Translations under genes and position numbers: made by a program
The notes under the pieces: generated by a model
The model's database searches: none
What the model saw: only the letters and a program-made list of their open reading frames with translations
What the model was told of the DNA's origin: nothing
Source of the DNA: Kutzneria sp. 744
Lineage (GTDB): Bacteria; Actinomycetota; Actinomycetes; Mycobacteriales; Pseudonocardiaceae
DNA length: 64,000 nt
Direction: 5' to 3'
Assembly: GCF_000568255.1 (NCBI RefSeq)
Contig: NZ_KK037166.1
Span: forward strand, 4,329,016-4,393,015
Part shown: one piece after another, positions 44,908 to 52,439 of the stretch
How the letters are laid out: the number at the start of each line of letters is the position of its first letter
Numbering within the stretch: position 1 is the first letter of the stretch

Positions 44908-45654
44908 CTAGGAGCTGGCGGTGACGCCGCCGTCGACGTACAACACCTGTCCGGTGACGAAGCTGGCCTGCGGCGACGCGAAGAACGTCACGGCGGCGGC
45001 CACCTCCTCGGGGCGGGCGAAGCGGCAGGCCGGGATGCGGCGGATCATCATGGCGGTGAACTCGTTGTCCACGCCCGCGGTCAGCCCGGTCGGCACGAAC
45101 CCGGGCGCGACGGCGTTGACCGTCACCCCGTGCGCCGCCCACTCCGTGCTGAGTTGCTTGACCAACAGGTTCACGCCGGCCTTGGACGCGCCGTAGGCGG
45201 AGAACCCGCGCCGGCCGCCGTATTCGCCCCGGGTGGAGGACAGCAGCACGATCCGGCCCGGCCGGCCGGCGTCGACCATCTCCCGGCCGACCGCCTGGGC
45301 CAGCCAGAAGCTGCCGGACAGGTTGATGCCGATCACCCGGTCCCACTCCTGCGGCGAGACCTCCAGCGCCGGGCCGTGGGCGTCGATGGCGGCCAGGTTG
45401 ACCAGCACGTCGATGGCGCCGAGGTCCTCGGTCACATCCGCGACGAGCCGGTCCACGGTGACCTTGTCGGCCAGGTCCACCGTGTACGGGAAGGCCCGCA
45501 CTCCCTGTACACGCAGTTCCTTGCAGGCGATCTCGGCGCTGCTCAGCGTGCGGCCGGCGACCGCCACCGTGGCGCCCTCGGCCCCCAGCTGGTCGCAGAC
45601 CGCTCGGCCGATGCCGCCGTAACCCCCTACCACCAAGGCAATCCGGTCAGACAT
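44908..45654 (-). CDS. SDR-family ketoreductase/dehydrogenase (third SDR)
   Basis: Classical short-chain dehydrogenase of 248 residues: LVVGGYGGIGRAV (TGxxxGIG with V for T), NLAA in place of NNAG, the catalytic Ser in LLSSTRGEY and YGASK, and a C-terminal LYVDGGVTAS. The altered NLAA still allows folding. It overlaps the SchA/CurD-like gene by eight bases. Probably a tailoring reductase or dehydrogenase. Confidence 0.88.
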   Translation of the reverse strand: MSDRIALVVGGYGGIGRAVCDQLGAEGATVAVAGRTLSSAEIACKELRVQGVRAFPYTVDLADKVTVDRLVADVTEDLGAIDVLVNLAAIDAHGPALEVSPQEWDRVIGINLSGSFWLAQAVGREMVDAGRPGRIVLLSSTRGEYGGRRGFSAYGASKAGVNLLVKQLSTEWAAHGVTVNAVAPGFVPTGLTAGVDNEFTAMMIRRIPACRFARPEEVAAAVTFFASPQASFVTGQVLYVDGGVTASS

Positions 45655-46027
45655 CGGCCAGCTCCTCGTCGTGCCGGCGGCTGAGGATGCAGCGCATGCT
45701 GGCCGAGGCGAAGAAGGCGGCGGTCTTCTCCGGGGTGGACATGTCCCGCTCCTGCTCCAGGTACTGCTCCAGCGCCGTCTCCAGGTCGCGGACCTCCCGC
45801 TGCTGGCCCATGTGCTTGGCCACGTCGATGAAGTCGCCGTCGAACTCGATCACCCGCACGACGGTGTTCTGCCGCATGAACACCGAGGTTCTCTTGAGCA
45901 GACCGACAACTTCGCCGGCCGCGTTGCGCACGGTGTGGTCAGGCCGACCACTGCGCTCGAACAGCCGGATCACGTCGTCCTCGGTCCCCCGCCGGACGTT
46001 CCAGGTCAGCGCCCACTGCTGTGACAT
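45647..46027 (-). CDS. SchA/CurD-like domain protein (WhiE-I type)
   Basis: Protein of 126 residues of the SchA/CurD family (WALTWNVRRGTEDDVIRLF, RTSVFMRQNTVVRVIEFDGD). It is found in spore-pigment clusters (whiE, sch, cur), where it assists late steps; the exact reaction is not established. Its presence alongside a cupin and a TcmI-like cyclase gives this cluster a spore-pigment signature. Starts 111 bases after the methyltransferase stop; a small coupled frame fills the gap. Confidence 0.88.
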   Translation of the reverse strand: MSQQWALTWNVRRGTEDDVIRLFERSGRPDHTVRNAAGEVVGLLKRTSVFMRQNTVVRVIEFDGDFIDVAKHMGQQREVRDLETALEQYLEQERDMSTPEKTAAFFASASMRCILSRRHDEELADV

Positions 46028-46142
46028 CGTGGTACCCCTCGCTCTCGATTTCGTCGTTCCAGAAGTACGGGTCCGGCACGCCGAGCAGGGCCGCGCCGTA
46101 CCAGGCGAACCAGTCGAGGACCCGCGCGGCCGCCGGCGTCAT
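45939..46142 (-). CDS. Possible 67-residue coupled small protein
   Basis: ATG at 46142 overlaps the methyltransferase TGA as ATGA and opens a 67-residue frame whose first half (MTPAAARVLDWFAWYGAALL, then GVPDPYFWNDEIESEGYHD) fills the only sizeable gap in this stretch of the operon. The second half overlaps the SchA/CurD-like gene out of frame. It may be a real small protein, a C-terminal remnant of a lost gene, or a leader that carries ribosomes to the next start. No homologue recognised. Confidence 0.4.
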   Translation of the reverse strand: MTPAAARVLDWFAWYGAALLGVPDPYFWNDEIESEGYHDVTAVGADLERPAGDRGRRDPAVRAQWSA

Positions 46143-47206
46143 GCCGGGCGCCCCACCAGGATCGAGTTGGGCGGGTTGATCTCGACGATCTCGTCGAGCG
46201 CGAAACCGGCGCGGGCGAACAGGTCCCGCCACTCCGCCTCGGTGCGCTCGACGCCGCCGACGTTGACCATCATCTCCACGTCCATGAACTTGGCGAAGCC
46301 CCAGCCGTTGAGCGCCGGCACCACGGCCTCGATGACCAGCAGCCGCGCGTCCGGCCGGTCGCCGATGGCCCGGCGCACGCGGCCGAGGATGTCCGCGCAC
46401 TGGTCGTCGTTCCAGTCGTGCAGAACGCTCTTGAGGATGTACGTGTCGCCGCCGCCCGGCACGGTCTCGAAGAAGCTGCCCGCGGCCAGCTCGACGCGGT
46501 CGCCGAACTCGCCGGTCACCGCAACGTCCACAACGGACTGCTGGTCGAACAGGATGGCCGTGGTGTCCGGGTTGGCCCGCAGGATCTCCGAGACCAGGAA
46601 GCCCTGGCCGCCGCCGATGTCCACGACCTTGCCGGCGGTCGAGAAGTCGTAGCGGTCGGTGATGTCGCTGATCGAGTCGCCGGACAGGGCCAGCATCGCG
46701 CCGTCGAAGATCTGCTGGCTCTCCGGGTTCTTGGCCATGTAGGCGAACATGTCCGGCACGTCGTTGAGCTGGTTGAACACCGGGGCGCCGGTGCGCACGG
46801 TGTCCAGGATCCGGCCGTAGGGGCGCCAGGTGAAGTCCTCGCCGAAGAAGATCACGGCCTGGCGCAGGGAACCCGGCACGTCGGCCCGCAGGAACTCCGA
46901 CAGCGGCGTCTGACCGAAGCGGCCCTCGGTGTCCTCGGCGAACACGCCGACGCTGGCGATGGCCCGCAGGATCCGGTGCAGCGAACGGGCATGCGTGCCG
47001 GTGGCCTCGGCCAGCTCGGCCGGCGTGCGCGGGCCGTCGGCCAGCAGGTCGGCCACGCCGAGCTTGGCCGCGACGTACAGCGACTGCGAGACCCACTTGC
47101 TGGTGGCCATCAGCAGGATCTGCGCGGACTCCGGCAGGAGCGCGGTGTCCGGCGGGTCGGCGACGAGGCCCTCGTGCACAACCGGGGTCTCCTGAACCTG
47201 CGTCAT
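46139..47206 (-). CDS. SAM-dependent O-methyltransferase (DnrK/TcmN-type)
   Basis: Class I O-methyltransferase of 355 residues of the plant/actinomycete type: an N-terminal dimerisation winged helix (about 25-105: YVAAKLGVADLLADGPRTPAE) and a Rossmann domain with VVDIGGGQGF (SAM site) and KSVLHDWNDDQC, where the His is the usual base. It methylates a phenolic hydroxyl of the polyketide. It lies one base after the ABM gene; AAGGAG for its ATG is inside that gene's end. Confidence 0.92.
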   Translation of the reverse strand: MTQVQETPVVHEGLVADPPDTALLPESAQILLMATSKWVSQSLYVAAKLGVADLLADGPRTPAELAEATGTHARSLHRILRAIASVGVFAEDTEGRFGQTPLSEFLRADVPGSLRQAVIFFGEDFTWRPYGRILDTVRTGAPVFNQLNDVPDMFAYMAKNPESQQIFDGAMLALSGDSISDITDRYDFSTAGKVVDIGGGQGFLVSEILRANPDTTAILFDQQSVVDVAVTGEFGDRVELAAGSFFETVPGGGDTYILKSVLHDWNDDQCADILGRVRRAIGDRPDARLLVIEAVVPALNGWGFAKFMDVEMMVNVGGVERTEAEWRDLFARAGFALDEIVEINPPNSILVGRPA

Positions 47207-47207
47207 C

Positions 47208-47513
47208 TCAGATCTCCTTCAGCGAGTAGGCCACTTCGTGGATGTTGCGCTCGACCGCGCCGGCCCAGTACGGCCGCAGCGGGGTGGTGGTCTGCTTGTG
47301 GATCGGGGCGTCCTCCCAGGCCAGGAAGGCGGCCGTGTTCTCCCACTCGGACAGCAGGATGTAGCGGTCGTCGTCCGCGGTCGGCCGCAGCAGCTCGTCG
47401 CGGATGTGCCCGGGAGTGCCGGCGACCTTGGCGGTCACCTCGGCGTAGGCCGCCTCGAACTGCTCCTCGTCGCCCTGGCGAATGCGGGCGAGCACCATCA
47501 CTCGTGCGGTCAC
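47208..47513 (-). CDS. ABM-fold cofactor-free oxygenase
   Basis: Antibiotic-biosynthesis-monooxygenase domain protein of 101 residues (VMVLARIRQGDEEQFEAAYA, RYILLSEWENTAAFLAWED). Enzymes like ActVA-Orf6 and TcmH use O2 without cofactor to make quinones. GTG start overlaps the preceding ABM stop (GTGA). With its neighbour it may form a heteromeric oxygenase, as seen for paired ABM proteins in other aromatic clusters. Confidence 0.82.
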   Translation of the reverse strand: MTARVMVLARIRQGDEEQFEAAYAEVTAKVAGTPGHIRDELLRPTADDDRYILLSEWENTAAFLAWEDAPIHKQTTTPLRPYWAGAVERNIHEVAYSLKEI

Positions 47514-47809
47514 TGCTGTGCTCCGATCTCGGCTAGTTCCATCCGGGCGCTGCGCCGCAGTGCGGCCAGCGGGGCGGTGACGCGGTCCTGTTCCTCGCTG
47601 GTTTCGAAGCGGTGGAAGGACTCCCGGTCCGTCCAGTCGCTGGTGATGACGAACTCGGTGACGCCGTCGGCCAGGTCGCGGGCGGTGATGGCCTGCCCGA
47701 GGCAGCCCTCGACGGTGGCCGCGTAGTCGGCCGCCGGCCGGCACCGGGTGATGAACTCGTCGGCGTCGGTGGTGCCGACCTGCATGGTCAGGGTCATCCG
47801 GACGGCCAT
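47510..47809 (-). CDS. ABM-fold cofactor-free oxygenase (paired)
   Basis: Second ABM-domain protein of 99 residues (MTLTMQVGTTDADEFITRCR, VTEFVITSDWTDRESFHRFE). Coupled to the other ABM gene by GTGA and two bases after the SDR stop. The pair is more diverged than tandem duplicates would be, consistent with distinct subunits or substrates. Confidence 0.8.
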   Translation of the reverse strand: MAVRMTLTMQVGTTDADEFITRCRPAADYAATVEGCLGQAITARDLADGVTEFVITSDWTDRESFHRFETSEEQDRVTAPLAALRRSARMELAEIGAQQ

Positions 47810-47811
47810 GC

Positions 47812-48552
47812 TCAGATGCCTCCGTCCACATAGAGCAGTGCCCCGTTGACGAAGCCGGACAGGTCGCTGGCCAGGAACAGCACCGTGTCGGCGATGTCCT
47901 CGGGCTGGCCGAGCCGGCCCAGCGCGGCCAGGTTGGCGTAGCGGGTGCGCTGCTCGGGCGTGAGCCCGGCGACCTGGTCGGTCTGCACGATGCCCGGCGC
48001 CACGCTGTTGACCCGGATCCGGCGCGGGCCCAGCTCCTTGCACATGGACCGGGTCAGGCCGTGCACGCCGGCCTTGGCCGCGGTGTAGTGGGTCCGCTCG
48101 GGCATGCCGACCCAGGCCACCGCTGAGGTCACGTTGACGATGGACGCGTTGTCCCGCAGGCGGGGCAGCACCGAGCGGACGACGAGGAACATGCCGGTGA
48201 GGTTGGTGTCCACCACCCGGTGCCACTCGTCGAGCTCCATGCCCAGCAGCGAGGCGCTGCTGACGACGCCGGCGTTGTTCACCACGATGTCCAGCGCCCC
48301 GACGCGTTCCGCGAGCGCGGACACCTCGGACTCGTCGGACACGTCGGCGAACGCGACGGCGTGCTCGCTGGAGAGCGCCTTGAGGTCCTCGGCCAGCTGG
48401 TCGGCCGCCTCGCTGGGGCGACTGCCGACCGCGGTGACGGTGGCGCCGTGGCGGGCCAGCGTCAGCGCGGTGGCCCGTCCGATGCCGCGGGTGCCGCCGG
48501 TGACCAGCGCGGTCTTGCCGGTCAGATCGATTCCAGTCACGACATGTCTCAC
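47812..48552 (-). CDS. SDR-family ketoreductase (FabG-like), second SDR
   Basis: Short-chain reductase of about 246 residues: VTGGTRGIGRAT, DIVVNNAGVVSS, catalytic Ser in NVTSAVAW, Tyr/Lys in HYTAAKAGVHG and LYVDGGI at the end. The start may be GTG 48552, overlapping the upstream stop (GTGA), or GTG 48540, which begins nearer the conserved part. The nearby first SDR has a similar layout, so they are paralogues; one may reduce the nascent chain. Confidence 0.88.
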   Translation of the reverse strand: MRHVVTGIDLTGKTALVTGGTRGIGRATALTLARHGATVTAVGSRPSEAADQLAEDLKALSSEHAVAFADVSDESEVSALAERVGALDIVVNNAGVVSSASLLGMELDEWHRVVDTNLTGMFLVVRSVLPRLRDNASIVNVTSAVAWVGMPERTHYTAAKAGVHGLTRSMCKELGPRRIRVNSVAPGIVQTDQVAGLTPEQRTRYANLAALGRLGQPEDIADTVLFLASDLSGFVNGALLYVDGGI

Positions 48553-49274
48553 ATTCCGCCGTCGACCATCAGGGTCTGGCCGTTGACGTAGGAGGAACGG
48601 TGGTCGGCGAGGAAGGCCACGACCTCGGCCAGCTCGGGCGACTGCCCGATGCGGCCGAGCGCGCACTGCCCCTCGTAGCGGGCCTTCAGCTCGGGATTGA
48701 GGCCCACGGCCGACATCTCGGTCTCGATGATGCCGGGCGCGATGGCGTTGACCCGGATGTCGCGCCGGCCGACCTCGCGGCTGAGCGCCTTGGTGAAGCC
48801 GATCAGCGCCGCCTTGCTTGCGGCGTAATGGGTCTTGCCGGGCGCGCCGGTGATGCCCAGGCCGGAGGTGATCGTGACGATGCTGGCCCCCGGGCCCATC
48901 AGCGGCAGCACCGCCCGTGTCACCAGGTACGGCCCGGTGACGTTGGTGGCGAACAGGGAATCCCAGTGCACCCGCTCGAGATTCTCCAGCAGCGCGAACG
49001 TGGTCACGCCGGCGTTGTTGACCAGCACGTCGATGCCGCCGAACTCCTCGGCGCAGCGGGCGACCGCCGCGTGCACCTGCTGCTCGTCGGAGATGTCGCA
49101 CTGGAGCGCGATTCCCTTGGGGGACGCGGCCTCCAGCTCCTTGGCCAGCAGCTCCGCCGCCTCGCCCTCGGTGCGGTACAGGCCGCACACGCGAACGCCG
49201 TCGGCCAGCAGCCGCTGCACCACGGCCTTGCCGATGCCCCGGCTCGCGCCGGTGACCAGTGCCGTGCGAGTCAT
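48549..49274 (-). CDS. SDR-family ketoreductase (FabG-like), first SDR
   Basis: Short-chain reductase of 241 residues with all motifs intact: VTGASRGIGKAV, IDVLVNNAGVT, ITSGLGITG, HYAASKAAL and TLMVDGGM. It resembles the pair of FabG-like reductases found in type II PKS clusters. Its start and stop are both in 4-base overlaps with neighbours (ATGA, GTGA). Likely reduces a polyketide keto group. Confidence 0.9.
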   Translation of the reverse strand: MTRTALVTGASRGIGKAVVQRLLADGVRVCGLYRTEGEAAELLAKELEAASPKGIALQCDISDEQQVHAAVARCAEEFGGIDVLVNNAGVTTFALLENLERVHWDSLFATNVTGPYLVTRAVLPLMGPGASIVTITSGLGITGAPGKTHYAASKAALIGFTKALSREVGRRDIRVNAIAPGIIETEMSAVGLNPELKARYEGQCALGRIGQSPELAEVVAFLADHRSSYVNGQTLMVDGGM

Positions 49275-49747
49275 GCCGTCCTCCCGCTCGTGGTCAGTTC
49301 GTTGTCCCAGTCGGTCTCCTTGGACACGATCGGGATCAGCCGCCGACGGTCCAGCGACTCCTGCTCCTCCGGCTTGATCCAGTCGCCGAAGCCGCTGCCG
49401 GTCGGCGCGGTGCGCATGATGCGGATGAAGCCGCTGCGCACCCGGCCCGGCACGGTGCCCCACTTGACCAGGGCCAGGTGCTCCGGCGAACGGGCGAAGT
49501 CGTGCAACGCCTCGTAGCTCTCGAAGAACGCGATGGCCCCGGTGGTCAGCGGGAACTTGAACAGACCCTTGTGGAACACGAAGCCCGGGGTCCGCTTGAG
49601 GCGGCGCATCATCTTCCACACCAGCGGGCCGCCGGTCAGGAAACCCTTGAGCGTCAACCGGGTCTTGCTGATGAACAGCACCTGCGCCCGAGCCTCGTCC
49701 GGCATGAGCTCGAAGTCCTGGGTCAGGCTGACGGGAAGCCGGCTCAT
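49271..49747 (-). CDS. Monooxygenase-like protein (DUF4188/CrtA-like ABM fold)
   Basis: Protein of 158 residues with an ABM-like core: LFISKTRLTLKGFLTG, MMRRLKRTPGFVFHKG, AIAFFESYEALHDFARSPEH. The motif order suits DUF4188 or spheroidene-monooxygenase-like families, which share the ABM fold. Not a standard aromatic-PKS gene. Both ends overlap neighbours by ATGA, tying it to the glycosylase gene upstream and the SDR gene downstream. The oxygenase role is inferred. Confidence 0.6.
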   Translation of the reverse strand: MSRLPVSLTQDFELMPDEARAQVLFISKTRLTLKGFLTGGPLVWKMMRRLKRTPGFVFHKGLFKFPLTTGAIAFFESYEALHDFARSPEHLALVKWGTVPGRVRSGFIRIMRTAPTGSGFGDWIKPEEQESLDRRRLIPIVSKETDWDNELTTSGRTA

Positions 49748-50664
49748 GACAGCGCCTCGTCCTTCAGCGCACCCAGACCCGTGTGCAGGTAGTAGGCCCA
49801 GTAGCCCAGGTGCTTGCCGTAACGGTCGCGCAGCAGCTGGTTGTCGTAACCCTCGCCGTAGATCTTGGCGGTGGCCTCGGCGAAGTTGGGCATGTCCAGC
49901 GGCACGAAGTCCATCCGGCCCAGGCCGCGCAGCAGGATCGCGGCGGCGGAGAACTCGCCGACGCCCTTGATCCGCCGCAGCGCCTTGGTCGCCTCCTCGT
50001 ACGGGGCGGTGGCCAGGTAGTCCTCGCCGATGTCCAGCAGGCCGTGCACCAGCGAGGCCAGGTACTCCGCCTTGCGCCCGTTCTTGACGATGCCGACCCA
50101 GTCCGCGGCGCTCAGGTGCTGAAGATCGGCCAGCTCCGGAAAGGCCTGGTAGTCAAGGCCTTCGAAGCTGATCTTGCGGCCGAAGTTCTGGGTGATCCGC
50201 CGCTTCAGCGCCGTGGAGACGTTCTTGGGCGTGCGCTGCGAGAGTATCGCCCACACCCCGATCTCCGCCACCGTGAGGAAGCGAACCTGGTGCAGGCCCC
50301 AGAGATTGCGCACCAGCCGGGCGTAGTCCGGGTGATCCTGGAGGGCCAGCGCGTAGAACTCGGCCAGGTTGTCCGACAGGCTCAGGTAGCCGTCGATCTT
50401 GTGGCAGACGATTTCCCTGGTCTGCTCGGAGATCGGCTCGTCGGAGTGCAGCACGTAGTCCACGCCGCCCCGACGGGAGGCGACCTTGAACGCGATGGCC
50501 TGGCCGTCCACGGCGATCGCCTTGGTCAGGCTGTCCACGGTCATCACCTGGTCGCCACGGCAGGCGCCGAAGCCACGCAGGAAGCGGATGGACGTCCGCA
50601 GGTCGAACGGCTGGGCGGCGGGCAGCACGCCCACGACCCGGGTCTGCCCCAGAACCGCGGTCAC
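49744..50664 (-). CDS. AlkA-like DNA glycosylase (HhH-GPD) inside the PKS operon
   Basis: DNA glycosylase of 306 residues, closely related to the copy at 33804. N-terminal AlkA-like part (about 15-115: FDLRTSIRFLRGFGACRGDQ), active helix GVWAILSQRTPKNVSTALKR (about 137-155), hairpin RIKGVGEFSAAAILLRG (231-247) and the catalytic Asp at about 257 in FVPLDMP. The predicted job is excision of damaged bases. GTG and ATG 4-base overlaps on both sides lock it into the biosynthetic operon, which points to self-resistance against a DNA-reactive product. All catalytic features are present. Confidence 0.88.
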   Translation of the reverse strand: MTAVLGQTRVVGVLPAAQPFDLRTSIRFLRGFGACRGDQVMTVDSLTKAIAVDGQAIAFKVASRRGGVDYVLHSDEPISEQTREIVCHKIDGYLSLSDNLAEFYALALQDHPDYARLVRNLWGLHQVRFLTVAEIGVWAILSQRTPKNVSTALKRRITQNFGRKISFEGLDYQAFPELADLQHLSAADWVGIVKNGRKAEYLASLVHGLLDIGEDYLATAPYEEATKALRRIKGVGEFSAAAILLRGLGRMDFVPLDMPNFAEATAKIYGEGYDNQLLRDRYGKHLGYWAYYLHTGLGALKDEALS

Positions 50665-51620
50665 GACACGACCTCCTTGACGGCAAGGGAATCCAGGGCC
50701 GCGCGGATGCCCGGCAGGGCGTCGTCGGACCGGATCACGGTGAGCACGCACAGATACGGATCGGCGACGATGGTCAGCAGCGACTTGTCCCGCGTGCCGA
50801 ACCCGTAGGCGGCGCCGAGGATTCCCTGCCAGTCCAGGGCGAGCCCGATGGCCTCGTCCTCGCCGGTCGCCACCAGCCCGGCCTCGACGCGCAGCCGCGT
50901 CGCCCGCTCGACCTGCTTGGCCCGGCCGCCGGCGATGTCGCGCTCGGCGACCTTGCGCAGGCTGCGCGGCACGCCTTGCAGGTGCGCCACCTGGATGATG
51001 GGCACCTCCGCCGTGGCCGGGTCGGTGCGCAGCGCGTCCACCAGGTCGTGGCCGGCCTTCTGGGTGATCCGGTTGCCCAGCACGACCACCAGCGGCCGTC
51101 CGGCCTTTGTGGACAGATCGACCTCGGTGTCGCCGACGCCCGGCAGCACGTAGCCACGCAGGCTCTTGGCCGCCGCCGCGCCCTCCACGGTGTTCTTGAT
51201 CAGTTCCAGCTGGATCGCGCTGTTGCTGTTGATCCGGTCGCGCATGCCGGCGTCGTCCACCGGGGCGCCGGGCTTCATCTGGAAGTCCTGCACCCAGCGC
51301 ATCACCGTGCCGCCGTCGGCCGCAGGCTCGTAGGTCCAGCGGATGTTCATGTACTCGAAGGGACCCGTCTCGACGCGGCGGGCCACGACCGTGCGGGCCG
51401 CGCGGTCCAGCTCGCGCTCGGACACCCAGCTCCACACCCGGCCCTGCTCGTCGGGGTGCATGGTGAGCCGGAACTTGACGTAGTCGGCCTTCTGCTCGAT
51501 CACCTCGGCCTCGGCGTACTCGCTGAACAGCCGTGGCCAGCCGGGGACGTCGTTGGTGATGTCCCAGACCAGATCGAACGGGGCGTTGAGGTGCACGGAG
51601 TTCTCGGTACGGGCAGCCAT
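50661..51620 (-). CDS. Polyketide aromatase/cyclase fused to a thioredoxin-like domain
   Basis: Protein of 319 residues in two halves. Residues 1-155 form a SRPBCC aromatase/cyclase of the TcmN/WhiE-VI single-domain type (VHLNAPFDLVWDITNDVPGW, YMNIRWTYEPAADGG, MRWVQDFQMK), which folds and aromatises the first rings. Residues 158-319 match, across their whole length, the stand-alone protein of the next gene (GRPLVVVLGNRITQKAGHDL, VPIIQVAHLQGVP, LALDWQG). That half resembles a thioredoxin/peroxiredoxin fold but has no CxxC pair, so a redox role is unlikely. The fusion is unusual. Confidence 0.8.
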   Translation of the reverse strand: MAARTENSVHLNAPFDLVWDITNDVPGWPRLFSEYAEAEVIEQKADYVKFRLTMHPDEQGRVWSWVSERELDRAARTVVARRVETGPFEYMNIRWTYEPAADGGTVMRWVQDFQMKPGAPVDDAGMRDRINSNSAIQLELIKNTVEGAAAAKSLRGYVLPGVGDTEVDLSTKAGRPLVVVLGNRITQKAGHDLVDALRTDPATAEVPIIQVAHLQGVPRSLRKVAERDIAGGRAKQVERATRLRVEAGLVATGEDEAIGLALDWQGILGAAYGFGTRDKSLLTIVADPYLCVLTVIRSDDALPGIRAALDSLAVKEVVS

Positions 51621-51623
51621 CTC

Positions 51624-52136
51624 CTACACGGTCCCTTCGACGGAAGTGGTGGCCAGCGCGGCCCTGACGGCCGCGAACGCGCCGGGTTCGGTGACCCGGG
51701 CCAGCTGCCGCTGCTCGTGGTCGAGCACCAGCACCACCGGCGTGCGGTCGGCGGCGCTGAAGCCGAAGCCGCCGGTGACCTCGCCGGTCCAGTCCAGCGC
51801 GATGTTCAGCAGCGTCGACTCGTCCACGGCCGGCGCGCCCAGCGCGGCCCGGCGGGCGGCCAGGTCGGACAGCTGCGCGCGGTAGCCGGCGGTGATGTGC
51901 CGGGTGGCCATGGCCTGCAACGGCTTGGGCACGTCGCGCAGGCAGGCCACCTGCACGACGGGCACCGACATGGTCTGCGGGTGCGACCGCAGCGACTCGA
52001 TGATCTCGTGGCCGGTCTTCTGGGTGTGCCTGTTGCCCAGCACCACGACCAGCGGGGCCCCGCGGTGGGCGTCGAAGTCCACCGCGGTCCCGTTGACGCC
52101 GGGAATGACGTGGCCGGCCAGGGGGTTCGCGCTCAC
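51624..52136 (-). CDS. Stand-alone thioredoxin-like domain protein, paralogue of the ARO/CYC fusion domain
   Basis: Protein of 170 residues, homologous throughout to residues 158-319 of the aromatase/cyclase fusion next to it (APLVVVLGNRHTQKTGHEI, VPVVQVACLRDVP, IALDWTG). It has one Cys and no CxxC, so it is not a classical thioredoxin. It lies between the ACP and the aromatase, one base after the ACP stop, with a GTG start. It may pair with the fused copy, perhaps as a heterodimer or scaffold. Function unknown. Confidence 0.6.
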   Translation of the reverse strand: MSANPLAGHVIPGVNGTAVDFDAHRGAPLVVVLGNRHTQKTGHEIIESLRSHPQTMSVPVVQVACLRDVPKPLQAMATRHITAGYRAQLSDLAARRAALGAPAVDESTLLNIALDWTGEVTGGFGFSAADRTPVVLVLDHEQRQLARVTEPGAFAAVRAALATTSVEGTV

Positions 52137-52137
52137 G

Positions 52138-52422
52138 TCAGCTGTCCACTCGCAGCACGGTGGTCAGGAAGTGCAGCGTGGCCGTGGGCGTCTTGAGCTC
52201 CTCGGCGTCGGCGTCGGTGATGGTGACGCCGAAGCGGTTGCCCAGCGCGACCATCAGGTCCAGGTGCCCGAGCGAGTCCAGCTCCCACTTGTCGTACAGC
52301 GCGTCCAGGTTCTCGTTGAGCTCGCGGGCGGTGGTGGGGAAGCCGCCCTGCGTCATCAGCTCGGCCAGCGTGGCGACCAGCTGCTCGGTGCTCAGACCCG
52401 ACTTGCTCGGCGCGATGGTCAT
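52138..52422 (-). CDS. Acyl carrier protein of the type II PKS
   Basis: ACP of 94 residues with the phosphopantetheine Ser at position 50 in WELDSLGHLDLM, followed by the helix-2 pattern. It carries the growing polyketide chain. The DSLGHLDLM motif and the longer N-terminus are normal for aromatic PKS ACPs. ATG at 52422 lies 17 bases after the CLF stop. No phosphopantetheinyl transferase is present in the window; a host enzyme must serve. Confidence 0.93.
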   Translation of the reverse strand: MTIAPSKSGLSTEQLVATLAELMTQGGFPTTARELNENLDALYDKWELDSLGHLDLMVALGNRFGVTITDADAEELKTPTATLHFLTTVLRVDS

Positions 52423-52439
52423 GGTGATTCTCCTTGTCT

